Part shown: positions 18,916 through 29,041 of the stretch, in pieces | Layout of the letters: each line of letters opens with the position of its first letter | Position numbering within the stretch: the stretch's first letter is position 1 | Assembly (NCBI RefSeq): GCF_024585285.1 | Contig: NZ_CP040755.1 | Coordinates: 4,712,001 to 4,776,000, forward strand | Reading direction: 5' to 3' | DNA: 64,000 bases | Source: Colwellia sp. M166 | GTDB taxonomy: Bacteria; Pseudomonadota; Gammaproteobacteria; Enterobacterales; Alteromonadaceae | The notes under the pieces: model-generated | The model's database searches: none | What the model was told of the DNA's origin: nothing | The model's input: the letters and a program-made list of their open reading frames with translations, nothing else | Program-made: the position numbers and the translations under genes

Positions 18916-19293
18916 GTGTTTAATCGCATATTAATCATAATGTTGTTATTATTGTTTGCTAGTCAAACGATTGCTGCTGCCTTTGATGCTCATAGTCTTC
19001 ATCAAAAAACGAATTCTAAGCAAATATTATCCCACCGTAGTTTGGATGCTTCACATAAATCCCATCCTGAAGGCACATTAAATACGGCTTATAATCAAAC
19101 GAGTGTTGATAATGATGGACAAGAAAAGTTTGATTGTCATCATTGCTGCCATTGCCACGCACTATCAGGTGTTTATATTGCCTGTAGCGAAGCATCAAGT
19201 CAGTTATACAAAGGCAACGACAATGTCATCGCTGGTAAAACTGCGTTATTTTCATTTTTAATATCACCCGAACATCGCCCCCCAATAGTTTAA
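18916..19293 (+). CDS. Secreted Cys/His-rich protein upstream of the metal-efflux operon
   Basis: A 125-aa protein with a signal peptide (cleavage near ASQTIAAA, residue 22). A dense cluster CHHCCHCH lies near residues 75-82, and several more His residues are scattered. The cluster is a likely metal-binding site. Similar small periplasmic proteins are common just before czcCBA/cusCBA operons in marine gammaproteobacteria. IS982 copy 2 now sits between it and czcC, so it was probably once the first gene of that operon. The start is a GTG at 18916 behind AAGAGAG. Confidence 0.7.
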   Translation: MFNRILIIMLLLLFASQTIAAAFDAHSLHQKTNSKQILSHRSLDASHKSHPEGTLNTAYNQTSVDNDGQEKFDCHHCCHCHALSGVYIACSEASSQLYKGNDNVIAGKTALFSFLISPEHRPPIV

Positions 19294-19404
19294 CTTACCG
19301 TTAATTTATACCTATTGTAAATCAAGATATTAGTTTGTCTCGATATGATTTGTATGTGCGTTTTTCCGCGCTATGAATCGCTACGTTGACTACCATGTTA
19401 ATTA

Positions 19405-20403
19405 ACCTCAGCTCGGGATAAGAATTAATTAAATTGAACTAAGTGCCCGTTCCACGATCCGATCTTTCGACCAAGAAAAAACAGAAAGATAATAAGGAAC
19501 GGGCATGAATAAACTAGTTGAAATATTCTGTGATGTCGATGATTTTTGTCGCGTATTTATCCCACAATGGGAGAAACAATTAATTGCTGATGGAAGTATC
19601 AAGCGAAATCGTCCATGCCGTATGGCTATGAGTGAGATAATCACTATATTAATTGCTTTTCATACATCAAATCATCGCGACTTTAAAAATTATTATAAAG
19701 GTTATATTGCTAAGTTTTATCGTTCACATTTCCCTAGCTTATTGAGCTACACTCGATTTTTAGAAGTGATGCCTAAAGCGGTCGTTCCACTTTCTAGCTA
19801 CTTTTCAATACTTAAAGGTGAGTCTACAGGTATTGAGTTTATTGACTCTACAAGCATAAAAGTATGCCATAACTTAAGAATTCCTAGACATAAAACATTT
19901 GACGGTATAGCCGAACGGGGCAAAGGAACAATGGGTTGGTTTTATGGGTTCAAACTACATTTAGTCACTAACTTTAGAGGTGAAATAGTTGAGGCTAAAT
20001 TAACTACTGGCAATGTTCACGACACAAAGCCCGTATTAGCCTTAGCTAAAAACTTAAAAGGGAAGTTATATGCAGATAAAGGCTATATAAGCAAAAAAAT
20101 TAACAGTTGGTTTGAAGGAAAAAGGAGTTGATTTGATAACAACCGTGCGCCGTAATATGAAAGCCAAAGCTATGTCGTTATGGGATAGAGCAATGTTATC
20201 TAGACGGTTTATTATTGAAACGATAAATGATCAATTGAAGAATATATCTCAAATAGAGCATTCGCGTCATCGTAGCCCTAATAGTTTTATGTTGAATTTA
20301 CTGGCAGGTTTAGTGGCTTATTGCCTTAAAGAAAATAAGCCAACCCTTAATATTAGTGACGTAGAGAAGAATGCTATGGTTAGGGCTTAACCCGATCTGA
20401 GGT
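19405..20403 (+). mobile_element. IS982-family insertion sequence, copy 2 (transposase frameshifted)
   Basis: A 999-bp copy with TSD TAATTA at 19399-19404 and 20404-20409. It differs from copy 1 by one extra A in a homopolymer (A7 instead of A6 just before 20100) and at least one substitution (Thr to Ala near residue 64). It lies between the Cys/His-rich gene and czcC in the same orientation as the operon. Confidence 0.95.
19505..20390 (+). pseudogene. IS982 transposase, frameshifted
   Basis: The first 196 or so residues match copy 1, then the A7 tract at about 20093-20099 shifts the frame; the second half, with the catalytic Glu motif RRFIIETIND, is open from 20112 in another frame. It cannot make a full transposase unless slippage on the A tract restores the frame. 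It may still be moved in trans by copies 1 or 3. Confidence 0.9.
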
Positions 20404-20509
20404 TAATTAACCTGCGAGAAAGTATGGTTATAAATTTAACCGCTGCCGACAAAGAACAAACTGAGTTGCTCGATTTACGATCTTAAAAAATAAAATTAAG
20501 AGTATTAAA

Positions 20510-21802
20510 ATGAGTAAGTTTAATATCAGCAGCCTCGCTATGGCTGTAATTTTTAGCGGTTCTTCAAATGTAACTTTTGCAGAGCAAGCTTCTGCTTTAC
20601 CTAGTATTTCAATGAATAGAAACATATTAGCGCAAGGTCAGCATTGGCGTAAAACGTTAATAGCACAGATATCACAACACCCAACGTTAGTGGCTCAACG
20701 ACAGATAATGGCAAGTAAATATTCACAAGCCAACGGGCTTAGACAAGCACTTTATAATCCTGAATTAGCCAGTAGTGTCGAAAAAGAGGGTGACTTTACC
20801 AATTATAGTCTTGCGATTAATCAAACATTTGATTGGTGGGATAAGGCTAACGTTCGGGCTAAAACTGCTGACTTTCAAGTAAAGTCAGCATTGCAGTCTT
20901 ATCGGGCTAAATGGCAATCAATCATAGCTGAAACGTTAAAGGCACTTGTGCAATACGCGAGTTCTGCAAAACGTAGTGAGCTGGCTTTAGCACAAGAGCA
21001 AGGTATATATATATTGATTGCACAAGTAAAAGAGCGCCAAGCTGTAGGTGACTTGGGACCGCTTGATAGCCAGTTAGCTTTATATTCACTTGGGCAGAAG
21101 TACAGTGATACCGCTAAATTGGTCGCAGAATTTGAGCAGATAAAAATAATGGCGCAGCAGTTTATACCGAGCTTAAATGACCAAGAAATAAGTATTCCTG
21201 ATCAGTTTTGGCAAAGTTTACCTACTGTATTCCCCTTAGATAGTGTTCAAAGACATCCCTTAGTTTTAGCACAACATGCTCGCAGGCAAATTGCCAAACA
21301 AAATGCTCGATTAGTTAATTTAGATACTAAAGCTGAGCCTACTTTTGGTGTTAGTGCGGGTAAATCTGCAGGTGAAAGTACGGTGGGTTTAAATGTTTCT
21401 ATTCCTTTAAATATTCGTAACGATTATAGCAATGAGGCAAGAGCTGCAAGTCAATCGGCGCTCGCGATAGAGTCAGAGCTTAAAGCATTGCTGCAGGCGA
21501 AAAAATATCAGCTTAAAGCTTCAATCAGCACGGTGCGTGAGTACAAAAAAAGGTTTGAAAGCTGGCAGCAGCTGATGGCTGATGAACAAACTTCGTCAGA
21601 TATGCTTATCGCAAAGTTATGGCGTAGTGGTGAAATTAATACCAACGACTACTTAATGTCAATACAACAAATATCGGATGGAAAGTTAGCCGGTATTGAT
21701 ATGCAAGAGGCTTATCAATTGGCCCTTATCGATGCGCTGACACAATCAGGGCAACTTATTGACTTTATCTCGCCTCCAGCAAAAAATTTTAGGACTCAAT
21801 GA
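20510..21802 (+). CDS. czcC: CzcC-like outer-membrane factor of metal RND efflux
   Basis: A 430-aa TolC-family outer-membrane channel. A signal peptide ends near NVTFAEQ (residue 25). The two structural repeats are visible as QHPTLVAQRQIMASKYSQ and RHPLVLAQHARRQIAKQNAR, each followed by a strand (NPELASSVE, AEPTFGVSAGKSAGESTVGL). It joins CzcA and CzcB into a tripartite pump. Its stop overlaps the start of czcB. The upstream promoter region is cut by IS982 copy 2. Confidence 0.9.
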   Translation: MSKFNISSLAMAVIFSGSSNVTFAEQASALPSISMNRNILAQGQHWRKTLIAQISQHPTLVAQRQIMASKYSQANGLRQALYNPELASSVEKEGDFTNYSLAINQTFDWWDKANVRAKTADFQVKSALQSYRAKWQSIIAETLKALVQYASSAKRSELALAQEQGIYILIAQVKERQAVGDLGPLDSQLALYSLGQKYSDTAKLVAEFEQIKIMAQQFIPSLNDQEISIPDQFWQSLPTVFPLDSVQRHPLVLAQHARRQIAKQNARLVNLDTKAEPTFGVSAGKSAGESTVGLNVSIPLNIRNDYSNEARAASQSALAIESELKALLQAKKYQLKASISTVREYKKRFESWQQLMADEQTSSDMLIAKLWRSGEINTNDYLMSIQQISDGKLAGIDMQEAYQLALIDALTQSGQLIDFISPPAKNFRTQ

Positions 21803-23217
21803 ACATGAAAAGACGTATTGAAAATATAACCAAGATTAACACCTTAGATGTTGAGCAGTTGACATTAAAAATCAGCTTTGAAACTGTTTTAATCATTACC
21901 TTAAGTGCGAGTATCTTATTAAGTACAGTGCTGAGTGCATCCGCTGCTGCATTTGAAAGCGCAGTAGCTGAGTCTTATGTTGGCCATAAACATGATGAAA
22001 GTAAGGCAATCAAGAAAACATCATCAATATCAGCACAGCAAAAAAATAACCAAGTTATTGGCGCAGAGCATCAAATAGATACCTTAGATAGTAAACATAA
22101 CAATGAGGCAGATGAAGAGTCACATCAACATAGTGCAGAAAACTCTGCGCAAAATGTTATACCCGTTAATGGTAGCGGTAGTGAAGCTCATGAGCAAGGG
22201 AGCAGTTTTAGCCCTGAAAAAATGGCAATTGCCGGTATTAGCGTTAGCGCAATTTCTGCTCAGGTATTTACTGAAAATGTTTATGCGCCAGGCGAAATTA
22301 AAGCCAATGGATATAAAAGTTATATCGTTTCACCACGTACTGAATCAGTGGTTATTTCTCGCCATGCCACCTTAGGGCAGCATGTTGAAAAAGGCGATGC
22401 CTTGGTGACTTTATTTAGTGAGTCTGTTGCTGAAGCGCAAGCGACTTATCGTGTTGCTTATAATGACTGGCAACGAAATAAGAAATTGGGTAAAGCAACC
22501 GTCAGTGAAAGCCGTTTATTGAGCTCTCAAACTGATTACATTTCAGCTTATAGTCGTTTGAAAGCCTTTGGCTTGACTGAAAATGCTATTGCACAAGTGA
22601 TAAAAGATACCGCTGCAAGCACTGATTTAGGTGAGCTGGGTCAATACACCTTAATTGCACAGCGCGCAGGTGCGGTACTTAGTGATGATTTCTCTCAAGG
22701 TCAACGTGTTTCTGCAGGTGATGCCATTATGGTGTTAGCCGATGAGAGTGAGTTATGGGTTGAAGCACGTGTATCGCCAAACAAACAGCTGAATTTACCT
22801 AAAGGCACACAAGCGATTGTTGATATGGCAGAGCAATCATTTGTTGCAACGGTTATTCAAGAAGCCCACACCATAGATCCTAAAACACGCACGCGTATCG
22901 TACGTTTATCGGTAAAAAATATCGATGACCGTTTGCATCCCGGTATGTTTGTTAATGTCAGTTTTAGTTTTAAAACCGTTGAAAAAGTTATCGCGGTACC
23001 TGAATCTGCATTGATGCGCTCAAGTGATGGTGATTGGACCGTCTTTGTTGAAGATCATCCTGGCGAGTTCACTGCTGTTGAAGTCGAGCTAGGTCGTTCG
23101 TTAGGGCGTTATCGTGAAATTACAGGAATTGCTCCCCAAACGCGTATTGTTACAAGCGGAGCGTTTTTTGTCGCTTCAGAAATAGCAAAAGCTGGGTTTG
23201 ACCCTCATGGCCACTAA
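21799..23217 (+). CDS. czcB: CzcB-like periplasmic adaptor (membrane fusion protein)
   Basis: A 472-aa adaptor. An unusually long N-terminal part (about 145 residues) has a hydrophobic segment near 30-50 and a His/Glu-rich linker (HKHDESK, HQHSAENS, EAHEQG) that may bind metal. The adaptor core starts at NVYAPGEIKANGYKS and includes the lipoyl halves (SRHATLGQHVEKGDALVTLF; RAGAVLSDDFSQGQRVSAGD). The C-terminal barrel is HPGMFVNVSF and later. ATGA overlap with czcC. Confidence 0.9.
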   Translation: MNMKRRIENITKINTLDVEQLTLKISFETVLIITLSASILLSTVLSASAAAFESAVAESYVGHKHDESKAIKKTSSISAQQKNNQVIGAEHQIDTLDSKHNNEADEESHQHSAENSAQNVIPVNGSGSEAHEQGSSFSPEKMAIAGISVSAISAQVFTENVYAPGEIKANGYKSYIVSPRTESVVISRHATLGQHVEKGDALVTLFSESVAEAQATYRVAYNDWQRNKKLGKATVSESRLLSSQTDYISAYSRLKAFGLTENAIAQVIKDTAASTDLGELGQYTLIAQRAGAVLSDDFSQGQRVSAGDAIMVLADESELWVEARVSPNKQLNLPKGTQAIVDMAEQSFVATVIQEAHTIDPKTRTRIVRLSVKNIDDRLHPGMFVNVSFSFKTVEKVIAVPESALMRSSDGDWTVFVEDHPGEFTAVEVELGRSLGRYREITGIAPQTRIVTSGAFFVASEIAKAGFDPHGH

Positions 23218-23255
23218 ACATTTATCAATAGCGAATAAAAAAGGAGCAGAATATT

Positions 23256-26200
23256 ATGTTTAATAAAATGATCGACTTTTCGGTCAATAATCGCTTGTTG
23301 GTGATGTTGATGTTAATAGCGACCTTGATAGCTTCGGTGTTTATCATTCCGCAACTAAATCTGGATGCTTTTCCTGATGTTACTAACGTGCAGGTAGCCG
23401 TGAATACTGAAGCACCAGGTTTAGCAGCCGAAGAAGTCGAGCAACTTATTACCTATCCCATTGAAGCGGTAATGTACGCTATGCCGGATGTTGAACAAGT
23501 GCGTTCAATTTCAAAAACGGGTTTGTCTGGCGTTACGGTTGTTTTTAAAGAGGGCACAGATATTTACTTTGCCCGACAATTAGTTTTTGAGCGCTTACAG
23601 GCAGCTAAAGAATTGATCCCCATAGGGGTCGGGACACCAGAAATGGGGCCAAATACTTCGGGTTTAGGACAAGTATTTCAATATCTACTTATTGCCGATA
23701 AAGATGCTGGCTATGATGCTATGGCGCTGCGTAGTCTAAATGACTGGATAGTGAAACTATTAGTGATGCCTGTTGATGGTGTGACCGATGTTTTGTCTTT
23801 TGGCGGTAATGTTCGCCAATATCAAGTCAATGTTGAGCCCAGTAAGTTACTTTCTTATGAGCTTACGCAAGACGATATTGTGCGCGCATTAGACAATAAT
23901 AATAGTAATGTTGGCGGCTGGTATATGAATCGAGGCCAAGAACAATTAGTGATTCGTGGCACGGGTTGGTTCAGTGGTGGTGAAGCAGGTCTGAGGGATA
24001 TTCAGCAAGTTCCAGTGAAAACAGTTGCTGGTACGGTTATTACTGTCGCTGATGTTGCAACTGTTGAATTAGGTAGTGAAATTCGCCAAGGCGCGGTAAC
24101 CATGACTCGACGTACAGAAAACGGCGAAAGTGAAAGTTTAGGGGAAGTGGTCTCAGGCATTGTACTTAAACGTATGGGGGCGAATACCAAGGCGACTATT
24201 GACGGTATTAACGCGCGCTTACCTCTTATTGAGCAAGCGTTACCTAAAGGCGTGCGCTTTGAGCCTTTTTATGACCAATCAGACTTAATTGTTAAAGCGG
24301 TTAGTACCGTGGTTGACTCACTTATTCTTGCATTTATCTTTATTGCTATTGTTTTAGCATTATTTTTAATGAATTTACGTGCAACATTCTTAGTGTTAAT
24401 TTCAATTCCAATTTCAATCGCTATTACTTTAATGATCATGTCATATTTAGGTTTATCAGCTAATTTGATGTCACTTGGTGGTATTGCCGTTGCTATTGGT
24501 ATGTTGGTGGATGGCTCGGTGGTGATGGTTGAAAATATGTTTAAGCATCTGAATAGACCTGATGATTCACATCTAGCTGATGCAATAGCGCGTAATGAAA
24601 GTACTGAAGGCTCAAATGCTCGCTCGTTTGCGCTGGGTGAATGTAAAACTAGCGACCCTCATGATGTTGCACATGACCGTCATGGTATGCCATTGCGGTT
24701 AAAGCAGGCAGGTAAAGAGGTTGCGCGACCGATATTTTTTGCTGCATCGATTATTTTGGTGGTCTTTATGCCGTTATTCAGCTTTGAAGGGGTTGAAGCT
24801 AAATTATTTCAACCTATGGCGATTAGTATTATTTTAGCGGTTATATCGGCCATTTTTGTTGCTTTAATTATTGTACCTGCAATGGCGACTTACCTGTTCA
24901 AAAATGGTATTCAGGAACGTCAGAGTATAATTTTACGCCCGCTAGAGCGTTGGTATCGCAAAAGCTTAGCTGTAGCGATGCAACATACTACAGTGGTGAT
25001 AGTGTCATCTATGGTATTACTGCTCAGTGCTATTGCTTTAGTACCACAAATTGGCACCGAGTTTGTGCCAGAGCTAGAAGAAGGCACCATTAACTTAAGG
25101 GCAACACTAGCGCCGTCGTCTAGTTTAGAGACGGCCTTAAAAGTAGCACCAATTTTAGAAAAGAAACTAATGAAATTTCCTGAAGTTGACTATACGTTAA
25201 GTCGTATGGGGCGTGCCGAAATCGGTGGTGATCCAGAGCCAGTTAATAATATTGAAATTTATATTGGCTTAAAGCCGGTTAGTGAATGGACCAGCGCCAA
25301 AGATCGTTATGAATTACAGCGTTTGATGGAAATTGAATTAGAACAATTTCCGGGCTTGTTACTGAACTTCTCACAACCTATTGCTACCCGAGTTGATGAG
25401 CTGCTTTCAGGCGTTAAAGCACAGTTAGCGATTAAACTCTTTGGTGCTGATTTAGCTGTTCTTGCCGCAAAAGGTCAAGAAATAGCGGCGGTAATGAAAA
25501 CGGTTGACGGAGCTCGTGATGTCGCTATGGAGCAAATTATTGGCGAGGCGCAGTTGGTGATTAAACCGAATAGGCAGCAATTGTCTCGGTTTGGATTTTC
25601 TGTTAGCGACGTTATGTCAGTGGTTAAAAATGGTATTGGTGGCACCACAGCAGGACAAGTCATTAATGGCAATGAACGTTATGATATTTATGTGCGTTTG
25701 CAAGAAAAAAGCCGAAATAGTCGTGATGCTATTGCGGAGTTACGCTTGCAGTCACCTACGGGGGCTTGGGTACGTTTAGGCGATATTGCTAATATTTCTC
25801 TAGAATCAGGGCCACCGCAAGTACGTCGTGATGATGTTCAACGTCGTGTGGTCATTCAAGCTAATGTACAAGGCCGAGATATGGGCAGTGTGGTTGCTGA
25901 CATCCGCGCTGTTATTGAGGAGAATGTTGCATTACCTGCAGGTTACTCGGTGGCTATTGGCGGTCAATTTGAAAATCAGCAGCGAGCCCAAGCGCGTTTA
26001 GCGATTGTTTTACCTGTGTCATTAGGGTTAATTGCATTATTATTATATTTTGCCTTTGGCTCGACAGGCCAAGCCATGTTAATCCTGGTTAATGTGCCCT
26101 TAGCGATTATCGGTGGTGTATTTTCGTTATACATTTCAGGTCAGTATTTGTCAGTGCCTAGCTCTGTTGGTTTTATTACCTTATTTGGTGTTGCGGTGTT

Positions 26201-26498
26201 AAATGGCGTGGTGATGGTGGAGAGTATTAATCAGCGAATTCGAGATGGTTTGGCAACACCAATCGCTGTTTTTGAAGGTGCCACTTCACGCCTGCGTCCG
26301 GTATTAATGACGGCTATAACCTCTGCGTTGGGCTTAATTCCTATGCTAATGTCAAATGGGGTCGGTGCTGAAATTCAACGACCATTAGCTAGCGTTATTG
26401 TTGGCGGTTTAGTGACAGCAACCTTGCTGACTTTATTTGTTTTACCTGTGCTTTTTAGTTGGTTTTCAAAAACAAAAATAGCCAGTTTACAACGCTAG
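23256..26498 (+). CDS. czcA: CzcA-like heavy-metal RND efflux pump
   Basis: A 1080-aa inner-membrane proton/metal antiporter of the HME-RND class, with 12 membrane helices and two large periplasmic loops. The TM4 proton-relay motif is GGIAVAIGMLVDGSVVMVEN (about residues 408-427): the Asp and Glu are kept but the first Asp of DFG-type zinc pumps is replaced. Metal specificity is therefore uncertain (Zn, Co, Cd, Ni or Cu). After this motif a roughly 45-residue His/Asp-rich cytoplasmic insertion (RNESTEG to DRHGMPLRLK) is unusual. The length is otherwise normal. Confidence 0.92.
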   Translation: MFNKMIDFSVNNRLLVMLMLIATLIASVFIIPQLNLDAFPDVTNVQVAVNTEAPGLAAEEVEQLITYPIEAVMYAMPDVEQVRSISKTGLSGVTVVFKEGTDIYFARQLVFERLQAAKELIPIGVGTPEMGPNTSGLGQVFQYLLIADKDAGYDAMALRSLNDWIVKLLVMPVDGVTDVLSFGGNVRQYQVNVEPSKLLSYELTQDDIVRALDNNNSNVGGWYMNRGQEQLVIRGTGWFSGGEAGLRDIQQVPVKTVAGTVITVADVATVELGSEIRQGAVTMTRRTENGESESLGEVVSGIVLKRMGANTKATIDGINARLPLIEQALPKGVRFEPFYDQSDLIVKAVSTVVDSLILAFIFIAIVLALFLMNLRATFLVLISIPISIAITLMIMSYLGLSANLMSLGGIAVAIGMLVDGSVVMVENMFKHLNRPDDSHLADAIARNESTEGSNARSFALGECKTSDPHDVAHDRHGMPLRLKQAGKEVARPIFFAASIILVVFMPLFSFEGVEAKLFQPMAISIILAVISAIFVALIIVPAMATYLFKNGIQERQSIILRPLERWYRKSLAVAMQHTTVVIVSSMVLLLSAIALVPQIGTEFVPELEEGTINLRATLAPSSSLETALKVAPILEKKLMKFPEVDYTLSRMGRAEIGGDPEPVNNIEIYIGLKPVSEWTSAKDRYELQRLMEIELEQFPGLLLNFSQPIATRVDELLSGVKAQLAIKLFGADLAVLAAKGQEIAAVMKTVDGARDVAMEQIIGEAQLVIKPNRQQLSRFGFSVSDVMSVVKNGIGGTTAGQVINGNERYDIYVRLQEKSRNSRDAIAELRLQSPTGAWVRLGDIANISLESGPPQVRRDDVQRRVVIQANVQGRDMGSVVADIRAVIEENVALPAGYSVAIGGQFENQQRAQARLAIVLPVSLGLIALLLYFAFGSTGQAMLILVNVPLAIIGGVFSLYISGQYLSVPSSVGFITLFGVAVLNGVVMVESINQRIRDGLATPIAVFEGATSRLRPVLMTAITSALGLIPMLMSNGVGAEIQRPLASVIVGGLVTATLLTLFVLPVLFSWFSKTKIASLQR

Positions 26499-26530
26499 AC
26501 TTTACCGATTAAAGATAAAGAATTATTGTT

Positions 26531-26575
26531 ATAACATGAGCTTGTTAAGCTGGGTTCATGTTATGACTTTATTTT
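26531..26575 (+). terminator. Hairpin between czcA and the CDF gene
   Basis: ATAACATGA (26531-26539) pairs with TCATGTTAT (26556-26564), with a nested GCTT/AAGC, followed by a T-rich stretch. It could attenuate rather than fully stop transcription into the CDF gene. Confidence 0.55.
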
Positions 26576-26609
26576 TAATATAAGCGTTAGTATCATTTAA
26601 GAGGTCAGT

Positions 26610-27506
26610 ATGTCTCATTCTCACCGCCATTCTTATGGTCATTCTCATACTGCTAACGGTAAACTGACATTAGCGGTTTTTATTAATGTTTTATTGACGA
26701 TTGTACAAATAGTGGGCGGCGTGCTTTCGGGGAGTTTATCGTTAATTGCTGATGCTTTGCATAATTTAAGTGATGCAGGCGCGATTGTTATTGCCATATT
26801 CGCTCGAAAAATTTCAGCAAAAAATGCTGATGAAAATATGACCTTTGGTTATCAAAGAGCAGAAATTATCGGGACATTAATTAACAGCATTACGCTTATT
26901 ATTGTCGGCCTTTATCTTATTTATGAAGCCATAAGCAAATACTTTAGTCCGACTGAAATTAATGGCTGGTTAGTGATTTATATTGCAGGGATTGCATTGG
27001 TGATTGATATTGTGACAGCCGTATTAACCTACATGTCTGGTGCTAAAGATAGTATGAATTTACGGGCTGCTTTTATTCATAATGTTTCTGATGCCTTAGC
27101 GTCTGTTGCGGTCATTGTTGCCGGTATCTTGATTATACTTTATCAATGGTATGTTGTTGATATTGTTGCCACCATTTTAATTTCTATTTACGTGCTTTAT
27201 CATGGCGGCTTACTTGCGCTTGAAAGTATTAAAATATTGATGCAAGCCGTGCCAGAAGCATGTGATATCAATGAGATTAAAGCTGATATTGAATTAAATT
27301 TATTTATCAGTAATGCGTATGATATTCATGTTTGGCAACTCGATGAACATAAATTTTTTTTAGAGTGTAAGCTGGAGCTTACCGCTGATACTGAGCAAGT
27401 TAATTTAGCCGAAATTAAGGGCATGTTAGAAAAAAAATATGCCATTAAACATTCGACCATTGAAGTGAGCCCGCAAGGAACTAGTATCGAAGCTAGCTGT
27501 TATTAA
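26610..27506 (+). CDS. Cation diffusion facilitator (CzcD/ZitB-type zinc exporter)
   Basis: A 298-aa, six-helix CDF transporter. The His-rich N-terminus MSHSHRHSYGHSH is typical of Zn exporters. The active-site pairs are HNLSDAGAIV in TM2 and HNVSDALASV in TM5 (HxxxD), the pattern of Zn/Cd CDFs. The C-terminal metallochaperone-like domain follows residue 210 (DIHVWQLDEHKFFLECKL). It follows the czcCBA cluster on the same strand, which supports a zinc/cobalt/cadmium role. AGAGG ribosome site before the ATG. Confidence 0.93.
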   Translation: MSHSHRHSYGHSHTANGKLTLAVFINVLLTIVQIVGGVLSGSLSLIADALHNLSDAGAIVIAIFARKISAKNADENMTFGYQRAEIIGTLINSITLIIVGLYLIYEAISKYFSPTEINGWLVIYIAGIALVIDIVTAVLTYMSGAKDSMNLRAAFIHNVSDALASVAVIVAGILIILYQWYVVDIVATILISIYVLYHGGLLALESIKILMQAVPEACDINEIKADIELNLFISNAYDIHVWQLDEHKFFLECKLELTADTEQVNLAEIKGMLEKKYAIKHSTIEVSPQGTSIEASCY

Positions 27507-27598
27507 ATTGCTTTCTCTTCGCTTATTAGCAGTAACTATTAACTATGTTAAATACGCTAGAGCCATAGAGAAGAAAACATACGGAATGAGAATTAACT

Positions 27599-29041
27599 AT
27601 GATGAGTTTTGAAGAGATTGTTGCGAGCATCAATAATATTTTGTGGGGTGAAGGGCAACTGCTTATTTATGTCTTGCTGTTTGCCGGATTTTGGTTTTCT
27701 TACCAGTTAAAATTGGTGCAAATTTTTAACTTCCGTCATATGTTTTCTGTGATGAAAAACAGCGGAAAAGCAAATGATGACGAAACAGAAAATTCAGGAA
27801 TAAGTTCTCTACAAGCGTTATTTATTGGCTTGTCAGCTCGCGTAGGGACCGGCAATTTAGCCGGTGTTGCGGTAGCAATATCACTTGGGGGGAGTGGTGC
27901 AATTTTTTGGATGTGGATGATCGCTTTACTCGGCATGGCGACAGGCTTTGCTGAAAGTATTTTAGGTCAGCTTTATAAAGTTAGTGATGACCAGAAAGAA
28001 TACCGAGGTGGCCCCGCCTATTATATTCAACAAGGCCTTAACCAACGTTGGTTGGCTATTCTATTTTCACTCTGTTTATTCTTAGGTTATGGTTTTAGCT
28101 TTAGTGCGATGCAAGCCAATACCATTGCTGATTCGTTAAATCATGCTTTTAATATTCCAAGTATCTATTCCGGTGCGGTGATCACCCTGCTTGCTGGCGC
28201 CATTGTACTGGGTGGATTAAAGCGTATAGCACGCTTTGCTGAGCTAATTGTCCCTTTTATGGGGCTTGCCTTTATTTTAGTCGCCGTGACTATCACGCTG
28301 ATGAATATATCGGCAGTACCCGCGATGTTATATGACATTATAAGCTCTGCTTTTGGCTTGCAAGAGGCTGGGGCTGGTATGTTAGGCGCTGCTATCAAAA
28401 ATGGTATTCAACGCGGCTTATATTCTAACGAAGCTGGGGCCGGTAGTGTACCGCATGCTGCTGCTAGTGCTAGGCCAGTACCTAATCATCCCGTCACCCA
28501 AGGTTATGTGCAGATGTTAGGGGTATTCTTAGATACTATGGTGCTCTGTACTTGTACTGCGGTTATTATTTTGCTTGCTGATATCAATATTAGTGGCGAA
28601 ATGGAAGGTATTCGTTTAACGCAAAATGCTATTACTCATCACTTAGGTGAAAATGGTGTTTATTTCGTTTCTGCGGCGATCAGTTTATTTGCTTTTACTT
28701 CGGTTGTTGCAAATTATGCTTATGCCGAAAGTAACTTGCACTTTTTTAAGCTTGATAACAAGATTGGTCGTAGCTTGTATACCGTCATGTATTTGGCCAT
28801 GGTGTTTTGGGGAGCGAGCGCGAGTTTGAAACAAGTATGGAGTATGGCCGATGTTGCCTTAGGGCTTATGACTTTAGTTAATGTTGTCGCCATTGTTCAA
28901 CTTACACCGACCATTGTTGCATTAACCCGTGACTATAATGCTAAGCGTAAAATTGAAAATGTCAGTGCCGCTAGTATGGAGTTTAAAAGCACGGATATTA
29001 TTTTTCAAGGTAAAGTAGAACCGGGAATTTGGCATAAATAA
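27599..29041 (+). CDS. AGCS-family sodium:alanine/glycine symporter
   Basis: A 480-aa amino-acid carrier (AlsT/DagA type) with about 10-11 helices. Signatures are ISSLQALFIGLSARVGTGNL, FWMWMIALLGMATGF, EYRGGPAYYIQQGL and GIQRGLYSNEAGAGSVPHAA, the AGCS family pattern. It imports alanine or glycine with Na+. Two ATGs at 27599 and 27602 are possible behind GGAATGAG. Its stop codon abuts the left arm of MITE copy B, which may serve as its terminator. Confidence 0.92.
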   Translation: MMSFEEIVASINNILWGEGQLLIYVLLFAGFWFSYQLKLVQIFNFRHMFSVMKNSGKANDDETENSGISSLQALFIGLSARVGTGNLAGVAVAISLGGSGAIFWMWMIALLGMATGFAESILGQLYKVSDDQKEYRGGPAYYIQQGLNQRWLAILFSLCLFLGYGFSFSAMQANTIADSLNHAFNIPSIYSGAVITLLAGAIVLGGLKRIARFAELIVPFMGLAFILVAVTITLMNISAVPAMLYDIISSAFGLQEAGAGMLGAAIKNGIQRGLYSNEAGAGSVPHAAASARPVPNHPVTQGYVQMLGVFLDTMVLCTCTAVIILLADINISGEMEGIRLTQNAITHHLGENGVYFVSAAISLFAFTSVVANYAYAESNLHFFKLDNKIGRSLYTVMYLAMVFWGASASLKQVWSMADVALGLMTLVNVVAIVQLTPTIVALTRDYNAKRKIENVSAASMEFKSTDIIFQGKVEPGIWHK

